Source: Nostoc sp. HK-01 (GTDB lineage: Bacteria > Cyanobacteriota > Cyanobacteriia > Cyanobacteriales > Nostocaceae). From it: a stretch of 64,000 bases of DNA. Location of the stretch: positions 2,297,501 to 2,361,500 of the forward strand of contig AP018318.1 in NCBI GenBank assembly GCA_003990705.1, in the 5' to 3' direction. The notes under the pieces are model-generated. The model was not told the DNA's origin. It saw only the letters and a program-made list of their open reading frames with translations, and made no database searches. Positions 8,903 through 17,577 of this stretch are shown one piece after another. Positions within the stretch are counted from its first letter, which is position 1. The number at the start of each line of letters is the position of its first letter. The position numbers and the translations under genes are program-made.

Positions 8903-9382
8903 ATGCAAACTCCTATTGCAGAAAAAAATTTACCTTTTTTAGAAAAAGTAAAACAAAACAGTGGTTTAGCAGACCTTTATGATGCTAGAGATATTACAGA
9001 AGTAGTATTTCGAGTTATGCGTGACCTAATGACTACAGAAGCGGCTGATCGAGTTGAAGGAGAACTACACAAACCAGTCGAAGAAACTGAAGATAAATCT
9101 CTGCAAATGGAAATTGCCGAACTGTGGCATGATACAAATCCGATTGTGAGCTTTTTGAGTCGCGTACGTCCACCTTGGCAAGGCCCTGGTATTTTTAAGA
9201 TTGATAGCGATCGCTTTTTATTCCGAGTAGCGAATGAAGGCACTATGCCACCAAATGTAGACCGTGAACAGGTGGTGAAAGCAGTTTTCTCTGCAACTAA
9301 AGATGAATTATCGCCAGAGAGAATTGAAGAAATTGCTAGTTGGTTACCAGATAGAGTTCGTCAACTTTGGGAAGAAGCTTAG
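8903..9382 (+). CDS. DUF2267 domain protein
   Basis: 159 residues, preceded by a strong ribosome binding site (ggaggag, about 6 bases before the ATG). The protein is acidic and helical with no signal peptide or membrane segment. The pattern LYDARDITEVVFRVMRDLMT, then ADRVEGEL, and later VVKAVFSATKDELSPERIEE and SWLPDRVRQLW matches the DUF2267 family, which carries two similar helical halves ending in a conserved LP..v..lw motif. Its biochemical function is not established; homologues are common in cyanobacteria and often stress-related. It follows the histidine kinase by 199 bases on the same strand, but a shared transcript is not evident. Family call is confident, function unknown. Confidence 0.8.
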   Translation: MQTPIAEKNLPFLEKVKQNSGLADLYDARDITEVVFRVMRDLMTTEAADRVEGELHKPVEETEDKSLQMEIAELWHDTNPIVSFLSRVRPPWQGPGIFKIDSDRFLFRVANEGTMPPNVDREQVVKAVFSATKDELSPERIEEIASWLPDRVRQLWEEA

Positions 9383-9809
9383 ATTCTTCAACATAGCTGG
9401 CTAAAATTTTTGGGTTATGAATTGTAATTTACTTGCAATTTATAACTCAAATATCATTTATCAAAGTTTTAGTGCAATTGCTAATATCCCACTCCAGAAG
9501 TAATTTCATTCTTGATATTTCAACACTCTAGCTAGATACAAAAATACAAGTTAACAATTAAATTTAATGATTGTAAGTCAAAAAAAATACCCTTGAATTA
9601 AGACTTATTAATTAGCCTCATCTTTATTGCATTTCTCCAAAAATAGGCAAGTATAAAAATAAAGTTTGGGATTGATTACTCTATCTAATCAAAATAAAGT
9701 TTCCAGTCACAAACTAATACTATAACTGCTGAATTCATTTTAATTGAATTCACTACTTTCTCAAGTTTCCAGACAGACGCTTACTACTCAATTTGCTCAG
9801 GAGTTAAGA
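9383..9809. other. Gene-free AT-rich intergenic region
   Basis: 427 bases between the DUF2267 gene and the repeat-bearing exported protein. A weak palindromic stretch follows the stop codon (aatttttgggttatgaattg and a later attacttgcaatttataac). GAATTC occurs twice close together (9730-9752). No RNA gene or recognisable operator is seen. Confidence 0.4.
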
Positions 9810-10847
9810 ATGAATATGACTTATCAAAAATTACGCAAGTTTACTGAGGTATTCAGTGCTGTTTGTGGTGGTTTATTGATTAGTGTGCCTGCAATTTCTC
9901 AAACAGCAGTAGCGCAACAACCAACTTCTGTAACACCGCAACAGTCTACCGCTAAAATTAACCCTTGCCCTAGTATTTTTTATGAAGAACCCCACAACAG
10001 TCGGGTTATAGTACCGCAAGGATGTCCGCCCAATGCACTCACTCAAAGACTAGCTAATCAAGGCCTTCTTCCTACGGCTCGTACTACAACTACATCCACT
10101 CCATACCAAGCAGGTGTAGGTGGTGAAACACCGCAGGCTGGTGCAAGTGCAATTAATCCTTGCCCCCGAATTTTCTATGAAGAACCTTTCAATAGTAGAA
10201 ATGTTGTACCTCAAGGATGTCCGCCTAACGCTTTCTCACAAGGACAACAACCGCAAGGGAAGATTTCTAATCAAGGTGTACCTGTAACTCCGCAAAGTTC
10301 TACAAGTGGAACCACCACAAATCAAACAACGGTGCCATCTCAAGGGGAAACATCTAGTCAAGGTGTACCTGTAACTCCGCAAAGTTCTACAAGTGGAACC
10401 ACCACAAATCAAACAACGGTGCCATCTCAAGGGGAAACATCTAGTCAAGGTGTACCTGTAACTCCGCAAAGTTCTACAAGTGGAACCACCACAAATCAAA
10501 CCCCTTCAGTATCTCAACAACAAACACCTAGTACAACGATCGCTCTTGCCAATGGTAAAGTTAATGTGAAATTGATTAATGATACTGGAGCTAAAGTAAC
10601 TTACCAAGTGATTGGCGATACAGAAGCGCGATCGCTAGAAGGTAAGTCAAATGTTATGTTACAAGGTATCAGCGCCCCAGTTACCGTTACATTCCAAAGA
10701 GAAGACGGCGGACTATTGTTAGTCACACCCCAAGCGTCTGCTGAACAACCAGGAATGTTAGAAGTAACTTTGAATGAAGCTACTGACTTAGCTCAAGATA
10801 CTAAGGCTATGCGAATTCAACAAAACGGTTCAGTATTCTTGAATTAG
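9810..10847 (+). CDS. Exported protein with paired NPCP motifs and tandem 29-residue repeats
   Basis: 345 residues from the ATG at 9810, chosen because ggag sits 7 bases upstream and because it puts a signal peptide at the N-terminus (VFSAVCGGLLISVPAISQ, cleavage near AVAQQ). A TTG at 9744 would extend it without benefit. The mature part has two copies of a Cys-containing motif, INPCPSIFYEEPHNSR and INPCPRIFYEEPFNSR, each followed by VPQGCPPNA. Next come almost three copies of a 29-residue Ser/Thr/Gln/Pro-rich unit beginning GVPVTPQSSTSGTTTNQ, encoded by near-identical 87-bp DNA. The final 100 residues form a beta-type domain (VNVKLINDTGAKVTYQVIGD). Four conserved cysteines, two per motif, could form disulfides in the periplasm. 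I do not recognise a named family; a cell-envelope role is inferred from export and repeats. Confidence 0.75.
   Translation: MNMTYQKLRKFTEVFSAVCGGLLISVPAISQTAVAQQPTSVTPQQSTAKINPCPSIFYEEPHNSRVIVPQGCPPNALTQRLANQGLLPTARTTTTSTPYQAGVGGETPQAGASAINPCPRIFYEEPFNSRNVVPQGCPPNAFSQGQQPQGKISNQGVPVTPQSSTSGTTTNQTTVPSQGETSSQGVPVTPQSSTSGTTTNQTTVPSQGETSSQGVPVTPQSSTSGTTTNQTPSVSQQQTPSTTIALANGKVNVKLINDTGAKVTYQVIGDTEARSLEGKSNVMLQGISAPVTVTFQREDGGLLLVTPQASAEQPGMLEVTLNEATDLAQDTKAMRIQQNGSVFLN
10272..10501 (+). repeat. 87-bp tandem repeat, about 2.6 copies
   Basis: Units start at 10272, 10359 and 10446, each with caaggtgtacctgtaactcc. The period of 87 is a multiple of three and the copies look identical except at the last, truncated end. 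The near-absence of silent differences points to recent expansion or gene conversion. Confidence 0.92.
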
Positions 10848-10855
10848 TTTTCATC

Positions 10856-10916
10856 GGGAGTAGGGAAAAAATCTTCAGGATATAGAAACTCACATATTGA
10901 GTATTTTCCTACTCCC
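10856..10916. terminator. Inverted repeat between convergent genes
   Basis: GGGAGTAGGGAAAA at 10856-10869 pairs with TTTTCCTACTCCC at 10904-10916 with one bulged G. It lies between the plus-strand exported protein and the minus-strand helical-repeat protein, and flanking T and A runs suit a terminator for both directions. The loop is long (34 bases), so efficiency is uncertain. Confidence 0.55.
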
Positions 10917-10928
10917 CACTCCCTAGTT

Positions 10929-12989
10929 TTACAAATTAGTACCCTCTGGAGTTGATGACTGAGGTAACAAAGGCTCAGGTTGAGGAACGGGTTGCGGATT
11001 TAATAATTGCTGCCAATTTCTGATTTGTTCTTGTGCTGTGTTGTAAGCAGTTGTACCTCTAGGAATCAACTGAGCAGTTTCAATCGCTTTGCTGAGATTT
11101 GAACTACTCTGAGAGCGAGCGATGTCTAGCAACTGTTGACTCCACTGGTCAATAGCTACATTCGCATCTAAACGGAGGATATTACTACTTGGTATTTTAT
11201 CCGCTAAACGAATCGCTTCCAGCAACGCATCTGGTGTACCAACTACTGCAACTTCTCTAGCTCTCTTCCAGTTATCTTTAGCGCGAATTTGCCCTCGCCA
11301 ATCATCGATAGCTGCTTGAGCTTCACCAGAAAGCGCTCTTCCAGAAGATGCAATTGTTTGTGCTGCATTAATAGCAGCATTTAAATCTCCGGTTTGGGCT
11401 AAATCTCGTGCCTGATCTAAGTATGGCTGATCTTGAATGCGTTGTACTTTAGCTGTCCAACTGTTAATTCTTTTGCGTGCTTCGGGATATAATGCTCTAC
11501 CCCGACGAATTTGACTGGCTTCGGAGATTGCAGCCTGCAAGGAGTTGATGTCTTCTAGTAATGCCAATTGTTCCGCACGTTCTAAGTAAGGACGGTCTTC
11601 AATTGTCTCAACTTGAGCTTGCCAACGGCCTACTTCTTGCCTAGCTTCTGAACCACGGGGATTGTTAGAGGGAATCTGCTGTGCTTCAATAATTGCTGCT
11701 GCTAAATCGTTAATTGTACCTTGGCTTGCCAGTGTCCGTGCTTTTTCAAGGCGAGCAACGTCTTCAATTTCTAGTTGCCAACGAGTAATTAAGTCTTGTG
11801 CTTTGTTATATTTTGGTCGGGACGGGTCAATTTCTTGCGCTTGAGCGATCGCAGTTTCTAAACTAGAAACTGTACCTATCCAAGCACTTCTTTGTGCATC
11901 TGCTAAAGAAATAAAGTCTTCGACATCTGCTTGTAACTTGGTACTATCAGGAATTTGTCTGGCAATATCTAAGGCTGCATCTGCATCCCGTGCATCCATC
12001 TTAGCTTGCGCTAATTCCAACATTTTGCGCCCAAATAAAGGAATCAACTCCTGCGCTTTTTGATAGAAATAGCTATCTTTGCCAATCGCTTCCGCAATTT
12101 TAATTGCTTCTAATAAGTTATCTACGACTTTGGTTTTTGCTAAACTATCAGCTTTATCTAACTTATCCCCATCTTCCCGCACCGATACAATCAATCGGTT
12201 GACTTGATCATACTTAGTACTTGACCAGTATTTATTATCTATACGCAGTAATTTCGCTGCCAGTAGTGATGCTGATTGCCAGCGTCTTTGCTGCAATTCT
12301 TCTTGTACTGCTTGATAAATTCCGTCTGCTTTAGACCAGATAGATTCCCACTTGGCAATTTTTTCGTCAACTAACTTATATGCAGGTAAGTCTTGGGGGA
12401 TTTTTTGGGCTGTGGCGATCGCTTGTTCTAAATCTCCCGCTTGAAAACTTTGATCAGCTAACTGTAAAATATCCCGTGACCACTCCTCAACAAACCGATC
12501 AATTTCTCCGCGCAGAGGATGATTTTGTGGTAACTGTTTAACTAAGGCGATCGCTTGTAATAAATCATCTACCGTCTGCTTAGAAGCCGCCAACTGAGCG
12601 CAGTGTAACCGCACCGAAGCACTGGCCAAAGGCCAAAAAATAGACGGGCAGTTTGGGGCAGCAGGCAACTTTAACAGCATTGCCATTGCGATAAACCCTA
12701 TACTGCCGGGAATTAACGCTAACAATATTGACCATAACACCCAACTTTTCATCCAGCGCCGCAATGGCCGAGAACGTTTGCTGGGTGGAATAGTTTGGGC
12801 GGAATGATGATCTATTATGGGTAATCCTTCTGGATTATTTTCTGTTTGTTGTTTCACTGACTTAGAGGTAGAACCAGTAGCTGGGATGCCAAATGCTTGC
12901 GTTTCACCGATGTTTGGTGTTCGGTTTGTGTGATCTGGCTCTCTGGCTCTGGCTGGAGACCAACCTTCTGGAATATCCCGCTCTGTCAT
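10929..12989 (-). CDS. Membrane-anchored helical-repeat protein, cyanobacterial family of unknown function
   Basis: 686 residues. An N-terminal hydrophilic, probably disordered segment of about 75 residues precedes a basic patch and one transmembrane segment (SWVLWSILLALIPGSIGF, about residues 85-110). A conserved cyanobacterial stretch follows (PNCPSIFWPLASASVRLHC). The rest is built of degenerate helical hairpins of roughly 35-60 residues with the pattern L..AI..A..IP......A...I..W, for example LQAAISEASQIRRGRALYPEA and LEAIRLADKIPSSNILRLDA, resembling TPR/SEL-like scaffolds. The C-terminus is Pro/Gln-rich. The topology suggests an N-in anchor with a large periplasmic or lumenal scaffold. 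Such proteins are sometimes annotated as chromosome segregation ATPase-like, but no Walker motif is visible, so I do not adopt that. Function unknown; protein-protein binding is inferred. Confidence 0.75.
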   Translation of the reverse strand: MTERDIPEGWSPARAREPDHTNRTPNIGETQAFGIPATGSTSKSVKQQTENNPEGLPIIDHHSAQTIPPSKRSRPLRRWMKSWVLWSILLALIPGSIGFIAMAMLLKLPAAPNCPSIFWPLASASVRLHCAQLAASKQTVDDLLQAIALVKQLPQNHPLRGEIDRFVEEWSRDILQLADQSFQAGDLEQAIATAQKIPQDLPAYKLVDEKIAKWESIWSKADGIYQAVQEELQQRRWQSASLLAAKLLRIDNKYWSSTKYDQVNRLIVSVREDGDKLDKADSLAKTKVVDNLLEAIKIAEAIGKDSYFYQKAQELIPLFGRKMLELAQAKMDARDADAALDIARQIPDSTKLQADVEDFISLADAQRSAWIGTVSSLETAIAQAQEIDPSRPKYNKAQDLITRWQLEIEDVARLEKARTLASQGTINDLAAAIIEAQQIPSNNPRGSEARQEVGRWQAQVETIEDRPYLERAEQLALLEDINSLQAAISEASQIRRGRALYPEARKRINSWTAKVQRIQDQPYLDQARDLAQTGDLNAAINAAQTIASSGRALSGEAQAAIDDWRGQIRAKDNWKRAREVAVVGTPDALLEAIRLADKIPSSNILRLDANVAIDQWSQQLLDIARSQSSSNLSKAIETAQLIPRGTTAYNTAQEQIRNWQQLLNPQPVPQPEPLLPQSSTPEGTNL

Positions 12990-13225
12990 CTCTCACACCA
13001 AAAATTTATTAAATAGCGATTGGCTCTAGGCCAAACAATTTTGGATTTTGGATTTTAGATTGACCCCACAGATAAATCTGGGGGCTGTTTGTACCATTAA
13101 GAAACTCTAGGTCAATAATTCAGTTGTTGCCATAGTAACTTTCTCATTGTTAAAAAGCTACTGTTTATCAGAACTTTCTCCTGGTATACCTTTAACCTTT
13201 GAAAAATTCAGTGTTATTTTATACT

Positions 13226-14131
13226 TTATTTTCCAACAGAAGATTCTGCCTGTAAATCAACAATCAACTGAGCTAAGTGGTCAATACTTGCCTGATATAC
13301 TCTGCCACAAAAATCACAAGTAGCTTCAGCGCCATCGTCTTTGACAATCATGTCTTGTAATTCAGCTTCACCTAACATCTTAAGTGCGCCTAACACCCGA
13401 TCAAAAGAGCAACCGCAATTAAAGCGCAACATCTGGGTTTCAGGAAATATCGACAAACCCATATCGCCCAAAAGATCACCAAAAATTTCTGGTAGTGTCT
13501 TACCAGCTTGCAACAATGGGGTAAATCCTGATAAGGCAGCCACCCGTGATTCTAAGGTTGTAACTAAGGCTTCATCTCTAGCTGCTTTAGGTAAAACTTG
13601 CACTAGCAACCCTCCAGCAGCCGTTACGCCATCTGCACCCACGAATACCCCTAAGACTAAAGCTGAAGGTGTTTGTTCAGAATTTACTAGGTAATGCGCC
13701 ACATCATCACCAATTTCTCCAGAAACAAGTTCTACTGTACTAGAGTAGGGATAACCATAACCAATATCCCGAACAACGTAGAGGTAGCCACTACCTACTG
13801 CACCGCCGACATCAAGTTTACCTTTAGCATTGGGTGGCAGTTCTACAGACGGGTTGCTGACATAACCCCGGACTGTTCCATCCAAACCTGCATCTACCAA
13901 TATACCACCCAAAGGGCCATCGCCTTTGACTCGAATATTAATTCTCGATCCTGTACGCTTCATGCTAGAAGCCATCAATAAGCCTGCTGCCATAGTCCTT
14001 CCCATTGCAGCTGTTGCCACATAAGAAAGTTTGTGACGCTGCCGAGCCTCTTCTGTCAAGCGTGTAGTGATGACACCCACCGCACGAATCCCACCTTCAG
14101 CTGCTGTTGCGCGAATTAACTGATCCGCCAT
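13226..14131 (-). CDS. hslO: Redox-regulated chaperone Hsp33
   Basis: 301 residues, the usual length. The N-terminal domain is typical (MADQLIRATAAEGGIRAVGV, then RHKLSYVATAAMGRTMAAGLL, and KGDGPLGGILVDA). The C-terminal zinc switch is intact: CGC at Cys239/Cys241 and CDFC at Cys272/Cys275. Under oxidative stress these cysteines release zinc and form disulfides, turning Hsp33 into a holdase for unfolding cytosolic proteins. It is monocistronic here, with a gap of about 240 bases to the helical-repeat gene. The call is secure. Confidence 0.97.
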   Translation of the reverse strand: MADQLIRATAAEGGIRAVGVITTRLTEEARQRHKLSYVATAAMGRTMAAGLLMASSMKRTGSRINIRVKGDGPLGGILVDAGLDGTVRGYVSNPSVELPPNAKGKLDVGGAVGSGYLYVVRDIGYGYPYSSTVELVSGEIGDDVAHYLVNSEQTPSALVLGVFVGADGVTAAGGLLVQVLPKAARDEALVTTLESRVAALSGFTPLLQAGKTLPEIFGDLLGDMGLSIFPETQMLRFNCGCSFDRVLGALKMLGEAELQDMIVKDDGAEATCDFCGRVYQASIDHLAQLIVDLQAESSVGK

Positions 14132-14266
14132 GAAAAAACCTTACATTTCTTAACAACTTCACTTTTTCTATTCTAAGTTCTCAGTAACCATCCAGGTGAG
14201 TTGATGATAAGTAGCGATCGCATTTGTAATACTAGAAATACGATTCATTAAAAAATCACATAAAAA

Positions 14267-14656
14267 ATGCTAGGTAATTTTCAACAAAGTCAACTGCGGA
14301 TAGAAATCGAAGCATCAGCCAGAGCCATTGGTGATAGCTTGCTACGTCCTGCACAATTAGAAAAATGGCTCTTAGGACAACGTTTTAACTCAGGAATGCC
14401 TGAAGAAATTTATCCTGGATTCCAGTTCACAAGCTGGACTGGCCCTGTTTCTATTCACCATCAAGTAGATGTAGCTCAATCTAATTGTCTACGCTTCCTA
14501 CTCAGTGGCGGTATTGACGGCTTTCACGAATGGTACTGGGGCGAAGGTTGGGTACAGTCCCGCTTAGAAGGCATTTCGATGTTACCCATAAATTTAGGTC
14601 AAACCTTGAGTTTATTGAGTTTACGGCAGTTTTTAGCTCAGGAAGGTAACATATAA
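14267..14656 (+). CDS. Small conserved SRPBCC-like protein
   Basis: 129 residues, soluble, no signal peptide. The visible pattern is RIEIEASARAIGDSLLRPAQ, then EKWLLGQRF, YPGFQFTSWTGPVSIHHQ and FLLSGGIDGFHEWYWGEGWV. The alternation of strand and helix and the phrase about a plus-strand Trp/His-rich cavity resemble START/SRPBCC-type small ligand-binding folds found widely in cyanobacteria; this is a weak structural impression. It is divergent from hslO, 135 bases away, so they may share a control region. No catalytic residues can be named, and ligand and function are unknown. Confidence 0.6.
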   Translation: MLGNFQQSQLRIEIEASARAIGDSLLRPAQLEKWLLGQRFNSGMPEEIYPGFQFTSWTGPVSIHHQVDVAQSNCLRFLLSGGIDGFHEWYWGEGWVQSRLEGISMLPINLGQTLSLLSLRQFLAQEGNI

Positions 14657-14699
14657 AAAATACGCAGCTAAGGAACCCAAAATAAATTAGGCTTACTCC

Positions 14700-15614
14700 T
14701 CAAGCTTCTTTAGCTCCGGCTGCTTTCAGAAGGCTGATTATTTCTTCAACTACTATCTCATCTCTGTGCCTACAAGCAATCGCATAGTAAAGTGCTGTAT
14801 GTCCATATATATCTTTGGCATTAACATCAACACCTAGTTCAAGCAATCGGCGAACAGCATCTATATTTAAGGTTAAAACTGCCAGCATTAAAACGGTTTC
14901 GCCTCTACTAGAACTACTATTTAAATTAGCTCCAGCTTCAATTAATACTTGAAAAATAGCATAATCAATACTGGCTGAATTTATGGCAATCATTAAGGGT
15001 GTATATTCCCAGCCTTCTTCTACTTTTAAATTTGGATTTGCCCCAGCTTTTATTAAAAGCTTGACGGCTGATAATTGATTATTTCTGATAGCTTTATGTA
15101 AAGCTGCTTCGCCATTAGAACTAATGGCATCTATTTCTATACCTTGAGAAAGTGCATGATTAAGAGCAGCAATATTTCCATCAAAAGCATCGTCTACAAA
15201 TAATTCTACAGCATGATTATTTTTTCTTTGACGATAAATAATACCTTGAGGTAATGCTTTTTCTGCTATTTCTCTCAATTCAGGAAGAGTTAAGGGTGAT
15301 AAATAATCAAATATTTCTGTCCAGCCTTGACGAGCAGCAAGCCATAGAGCAAAATCGTAACCACTATCTATTTTATTAATATCTAGTCCAGATTTAACAA
15401 GGAATTTTACATAGTCCAGGTTTCCCGCCCAGACTATATCCATCAATATAGTATCTCCCTCTTCATCTGTTTCATACACATCAAAAAAATCAGTTTCTAT
15501 TAAATTACTAAAAACTTCCAATATCGCTTGACGACGGCTTTCTGCTTCATCTCGCGGATGTTTTTGTAATTTTGTATATTCTGCTAATTTTTTGTCGCGT
15601 AATTCAAAAAACAT
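14700..15614 (-). CDS. Ankyrin-repeat protein
   Basis: 304 residues, cytoplasmic. The N-terminal 60 residues are charged and helical. From about residue 60 come ankyrin units: DEEGDTILMDIVWAGNLDYV, SNGEAALHKAIRNNQLSAVK with LLIKAGANPN, EYTPLMIAINSAS with LIEAGANLN, RGETVLMLAVLTLNIDAVR with LLELGVDVN, and YGHTALYYAIACRHRD. Ankyrin stacks bind other proteins; no enzymatic domain is attached. It is followed on the same strand, reading direction considered, by nothing closer than 40 bases, and it lies just downstream of two Uma2-type genes in one minus-strand run. A linked function with them is possible but not shown. Confidence 0.88.
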   Translation of the reverse strand: MFFELRDKKLAEYTKLQKHPRDEAESRRQAILEVFSNLIETDFFDVYETDEEGDTILMDIVWAGNLDYVKFLVKSGLDINKIDSGYDFALWLAARQGWTEIFDYLSPLTLPELREIAEKALPQGIIYRQRKNNHAVELFVDDAFDGNIAALNHALSQGIEIDAISSNGEAALHKAIRNNQLSAVKLLIKAGANPNLKVEEGWEYTPLMIAINSASIDYAIFQVLIEAGANLNSSSSRGETVLMLAVLTLNIDAVRRLLELGVDVNAKDIYGHTALYYAIACRHRDEIVVEEIISLLKAAGAKEA

Positions 15615-15645
15615 TATTTATTTTCTTAGAGTGACAAAATACGAA

Positions 15646-16308
15646 TTAAAGTTTATTTGGGTCAATTCCTTGCTGTTGTAATTTAGTTAATAAATTTTGC
15701 AATTGTTCTTCTGCGGTTTGGTATCTGTTGCCATTTTCGTCGTACCAAAATAGCCATTCTCGTGTTCTTCCTTGATAAATACCCTGTTCCCTGCCAATAC
15801 CTAAACCAATTTCGGGCAACCAAACTTTATCCCCTGTTTGTAAAATGTATTTACCTTCAACTAACCGATAAACTTCTAAACGTTGACGTTTACGACGTAG
15901 CCGCGTTGGTGCGTAAATCACATAATACAAAATGCCTAATTCGGCATAATCAATTTTTTTATGTTCATATTCGCCGTTGTAAGTTTGAGAAACTACTTCT
16001 AACGCTAAAATTGGTGGAATTCCTTCTTCCTCCCAAAAAACATAGCTAGAACGTCCATTTTCCCCAACAAAACGTTCTACACCCAAACTCAAAAATCCAT
16101 CAGGAACTATGGCTGGTTTACCAGGTGTATGATAAATTGCCATATTAATTCCGAAAAACCAGTCATCACGAGTTTGCCAAATTGCCGCTAAGATGGCTAA
16201 TAGTAAATTGGGAATTAATATTTGCAGTTCGTTATCCACAGGGGTATCATCAGAATCTGGCAATTCTGCCGATGAAGGTAAACATTCTAAAGGATCATAG
16301 TTATACAT
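15646..16308 (-). CDS. Uma2 family (DUF820) endonuclease-fold protein
   Basis: 220 residues. The PD-(D/E)XK pattern of the family is visible: VPDGFLSLGVERFVGE, then ILALEVVSQT and YEHKKIDYAELGILYYVIY. The C-terminus has the common tail with QTGDKVWLPEIGLGIG and a Gln/Leu helical end (TAEEQLQNLLTKLQQQGID). Uma2 proteins are highly multiplied in filamentous cyanobacteria; nuclease activity is predicted from fold but their biological role is unsettled. The next upstream gene is another Uma2 member of clearly different sequence, 31 bases away on the same strand, so the two may be co-transcribed. Confidence 0.88.
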   Translation of the reverse strand: MYNYDPLECLPSSAELPDSDDTPVDNELQILIPNLLLAILAAIWQTRDDWFFGINMAIYHTPGKPAIVPDGFLSLGVERFVGENGRSSYVFWEEEGIPPILALEVVSQTYNGEYEHKKIDYAELGILYYVIYAPTRLRRKRQRLEVYRLVEGKYILQTGDKVWLPEIGLGIGREQGIYQGRTREWLFWYDENGNRYQTAEEQLQNLLTKLQQQGIDPNKL

Positions 16309-16339
16309 AATACCTTCGTAGTTGACAGTGATGAGCTAT

Positions 16340-16927
16340 TTACTCTTCAGCAGATAACACTTGCTCAACTGTTAATTTTAATTCGGGCAAGGTTGCCGAT
16401 AAAATTCTTGCTGCTCCAACAAATTCTGCGGGTTCGTATAATTCATCAATCAATGTGAAAACAGTCACTTTATTGATCAACGGATCAACAATCCAATACT
16501 CTGGAATATTTAGAGCATTATACTCAACTCGCTTGGCTCGATAATCTACAGTTTTGGTTGATTCACTGACAACTTCTACTACTAACAATGGAGGTGGTTC
16601 ATTAATTTCAATCACTGCTTCCCGATTTCTTAATTCTCGCCATTGAGGTAAGGGAATAATCACGACATCAGGAATTCTTGATGTCTCCCATTTACCAGCA
16701 CGGGGAGAACGCACCCCAATCACCATTTGTTTGGCAGTCCAATCCCAATTTAATCTAATAATTTCATTTTGCAAGCATTGAGTGATAAATCCTATTACTG
16801 CCCCGTGTTGCCCACTTCCCAAACTCATGGGAATTAATTCTCCATTGACTAGTTCGTAACGAGTATCAGTGCCATCATTGTATTTTAAATATTCGGCAAA
16901 AGTGAGTTTTGGGGTGATAGTAGTCAT
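16340..16927 (-). CDS. Uma2 family (DUF820) endonuclease-fold protein
   Basis: 195 residues, the standard family length. It begins [20 protein letters not shown] with YELVNGELI, followed by the core [24 protein letters not shown] and [20 protein letters not shown], giving the Asp, Glu and Lys expected for a PD-(D/E)XK centre. It differs strongly from the neighbouring Uma2 gene, so they are not a recent duplication. The usual name is putative restriction endonuclease, but no methyltransferase partner is present. The fold call is confident, the function is not known. Confidence 0.9.
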   Translation of the reverse strand: MTTITPKLTFAEYLKYNDGTDTRYELVNGELIPMSLGSGQHGAVIGFITQCLQNEIIRLNWDWTAKQMVIGVRSPRAGKWETSRIPDVVIIPLPQWRELRNREAVIEINEPPPLLVVEVVSESTKTVDYRAKRVEYNALNIPEYWIVDPLINKVTVFTLIDELYEPAEFVGAARILSATLPELKLTVEQVLSAEE

Positions 16928-16946
16928 ACTACTTTTACGACCATTG

Positions 16947-17378
16947 TTAATTTTTATTTGGTTTTACCACTAATACAGAACAATTAGCTTCTTCCACCAC
17001 TTGACTACTCACAGAACCCTGGACAATTCGCTTCATTCCAGTTAATCCGCGACTACCAATAATAATCAAATCAGCTTTGTAAATATTAGCTAGGCGAATA
17101 ATTTCATCCGCAGCTTCGCCAGTGACTAATTCTACTGCGCTTTGAATAGATAATTTTTCTTGATAAGATTGCAGCTGTTTTTCAATTTGGAAATAAGACA
17201 AAGTGGGAGATTCAGGATGAGGACGATCTGCGGGTAGTTCCATATCTGAATCTGGAGTGGGAAACACATGACAAAGAACGACTTTGGTTTCGGGTGATAA
17301 TACCAAATTATCCAAAACCTGAATTACGCGTTCTGCAATATCCGAACCATCCAGAGCTATCAAAATATTGTTTAGCAC
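16947..17378 (-). CDS. Universal stress protein (UspA family)
   Basis: 143 residues from a GTG at 17378, preceded by gaggag about a dozen bases upstream. It begins [20 protein letters not shown]. The ATP-binding signature is complete near the end: [20 protein letters not shown] with CSVLVVK, which matches the G-2x-G-9x-G-S/T rule for nucleotide-binding Usps. The protein is cytosolic. It lies 19 bases upstream of the Uma2 gene on the same strand, so it may head a short operon with the Uma2 and ankyrin genes. The specific stress is not readable. Confidence 0.93.
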   Translation of the reverse strand: MLNNILIALDGSDIAERVIQVLDNLVLSPETKVVLCHVFPTPDSDMELPADRPHPESPTLSYFQIEKQLQSYQEKLSIQSAVELVTGEAADEIIRLANIYKADLIIIGSRGLTGMKRIVQGSVSSQVVEEANCSVLVVKPNKN

Positions 17379-17577
17379 TGCCCTTGTCTCCTCAAAAGTA
17401 GACCCCTGAAACTCTAGTACTTACACCAATAATCTTATTGATGGAAACTGAAGTTTATCTTGTGTTATGTATATTGGGCGATCGCCCATTGCTTTTCAGC
17501 AATACAGTTTAATCTTTAAGTGTGCAGCCCAAGAATACTATTTGCTAAAAGTATCGGAAAAAATTAAGCATTCCCCC

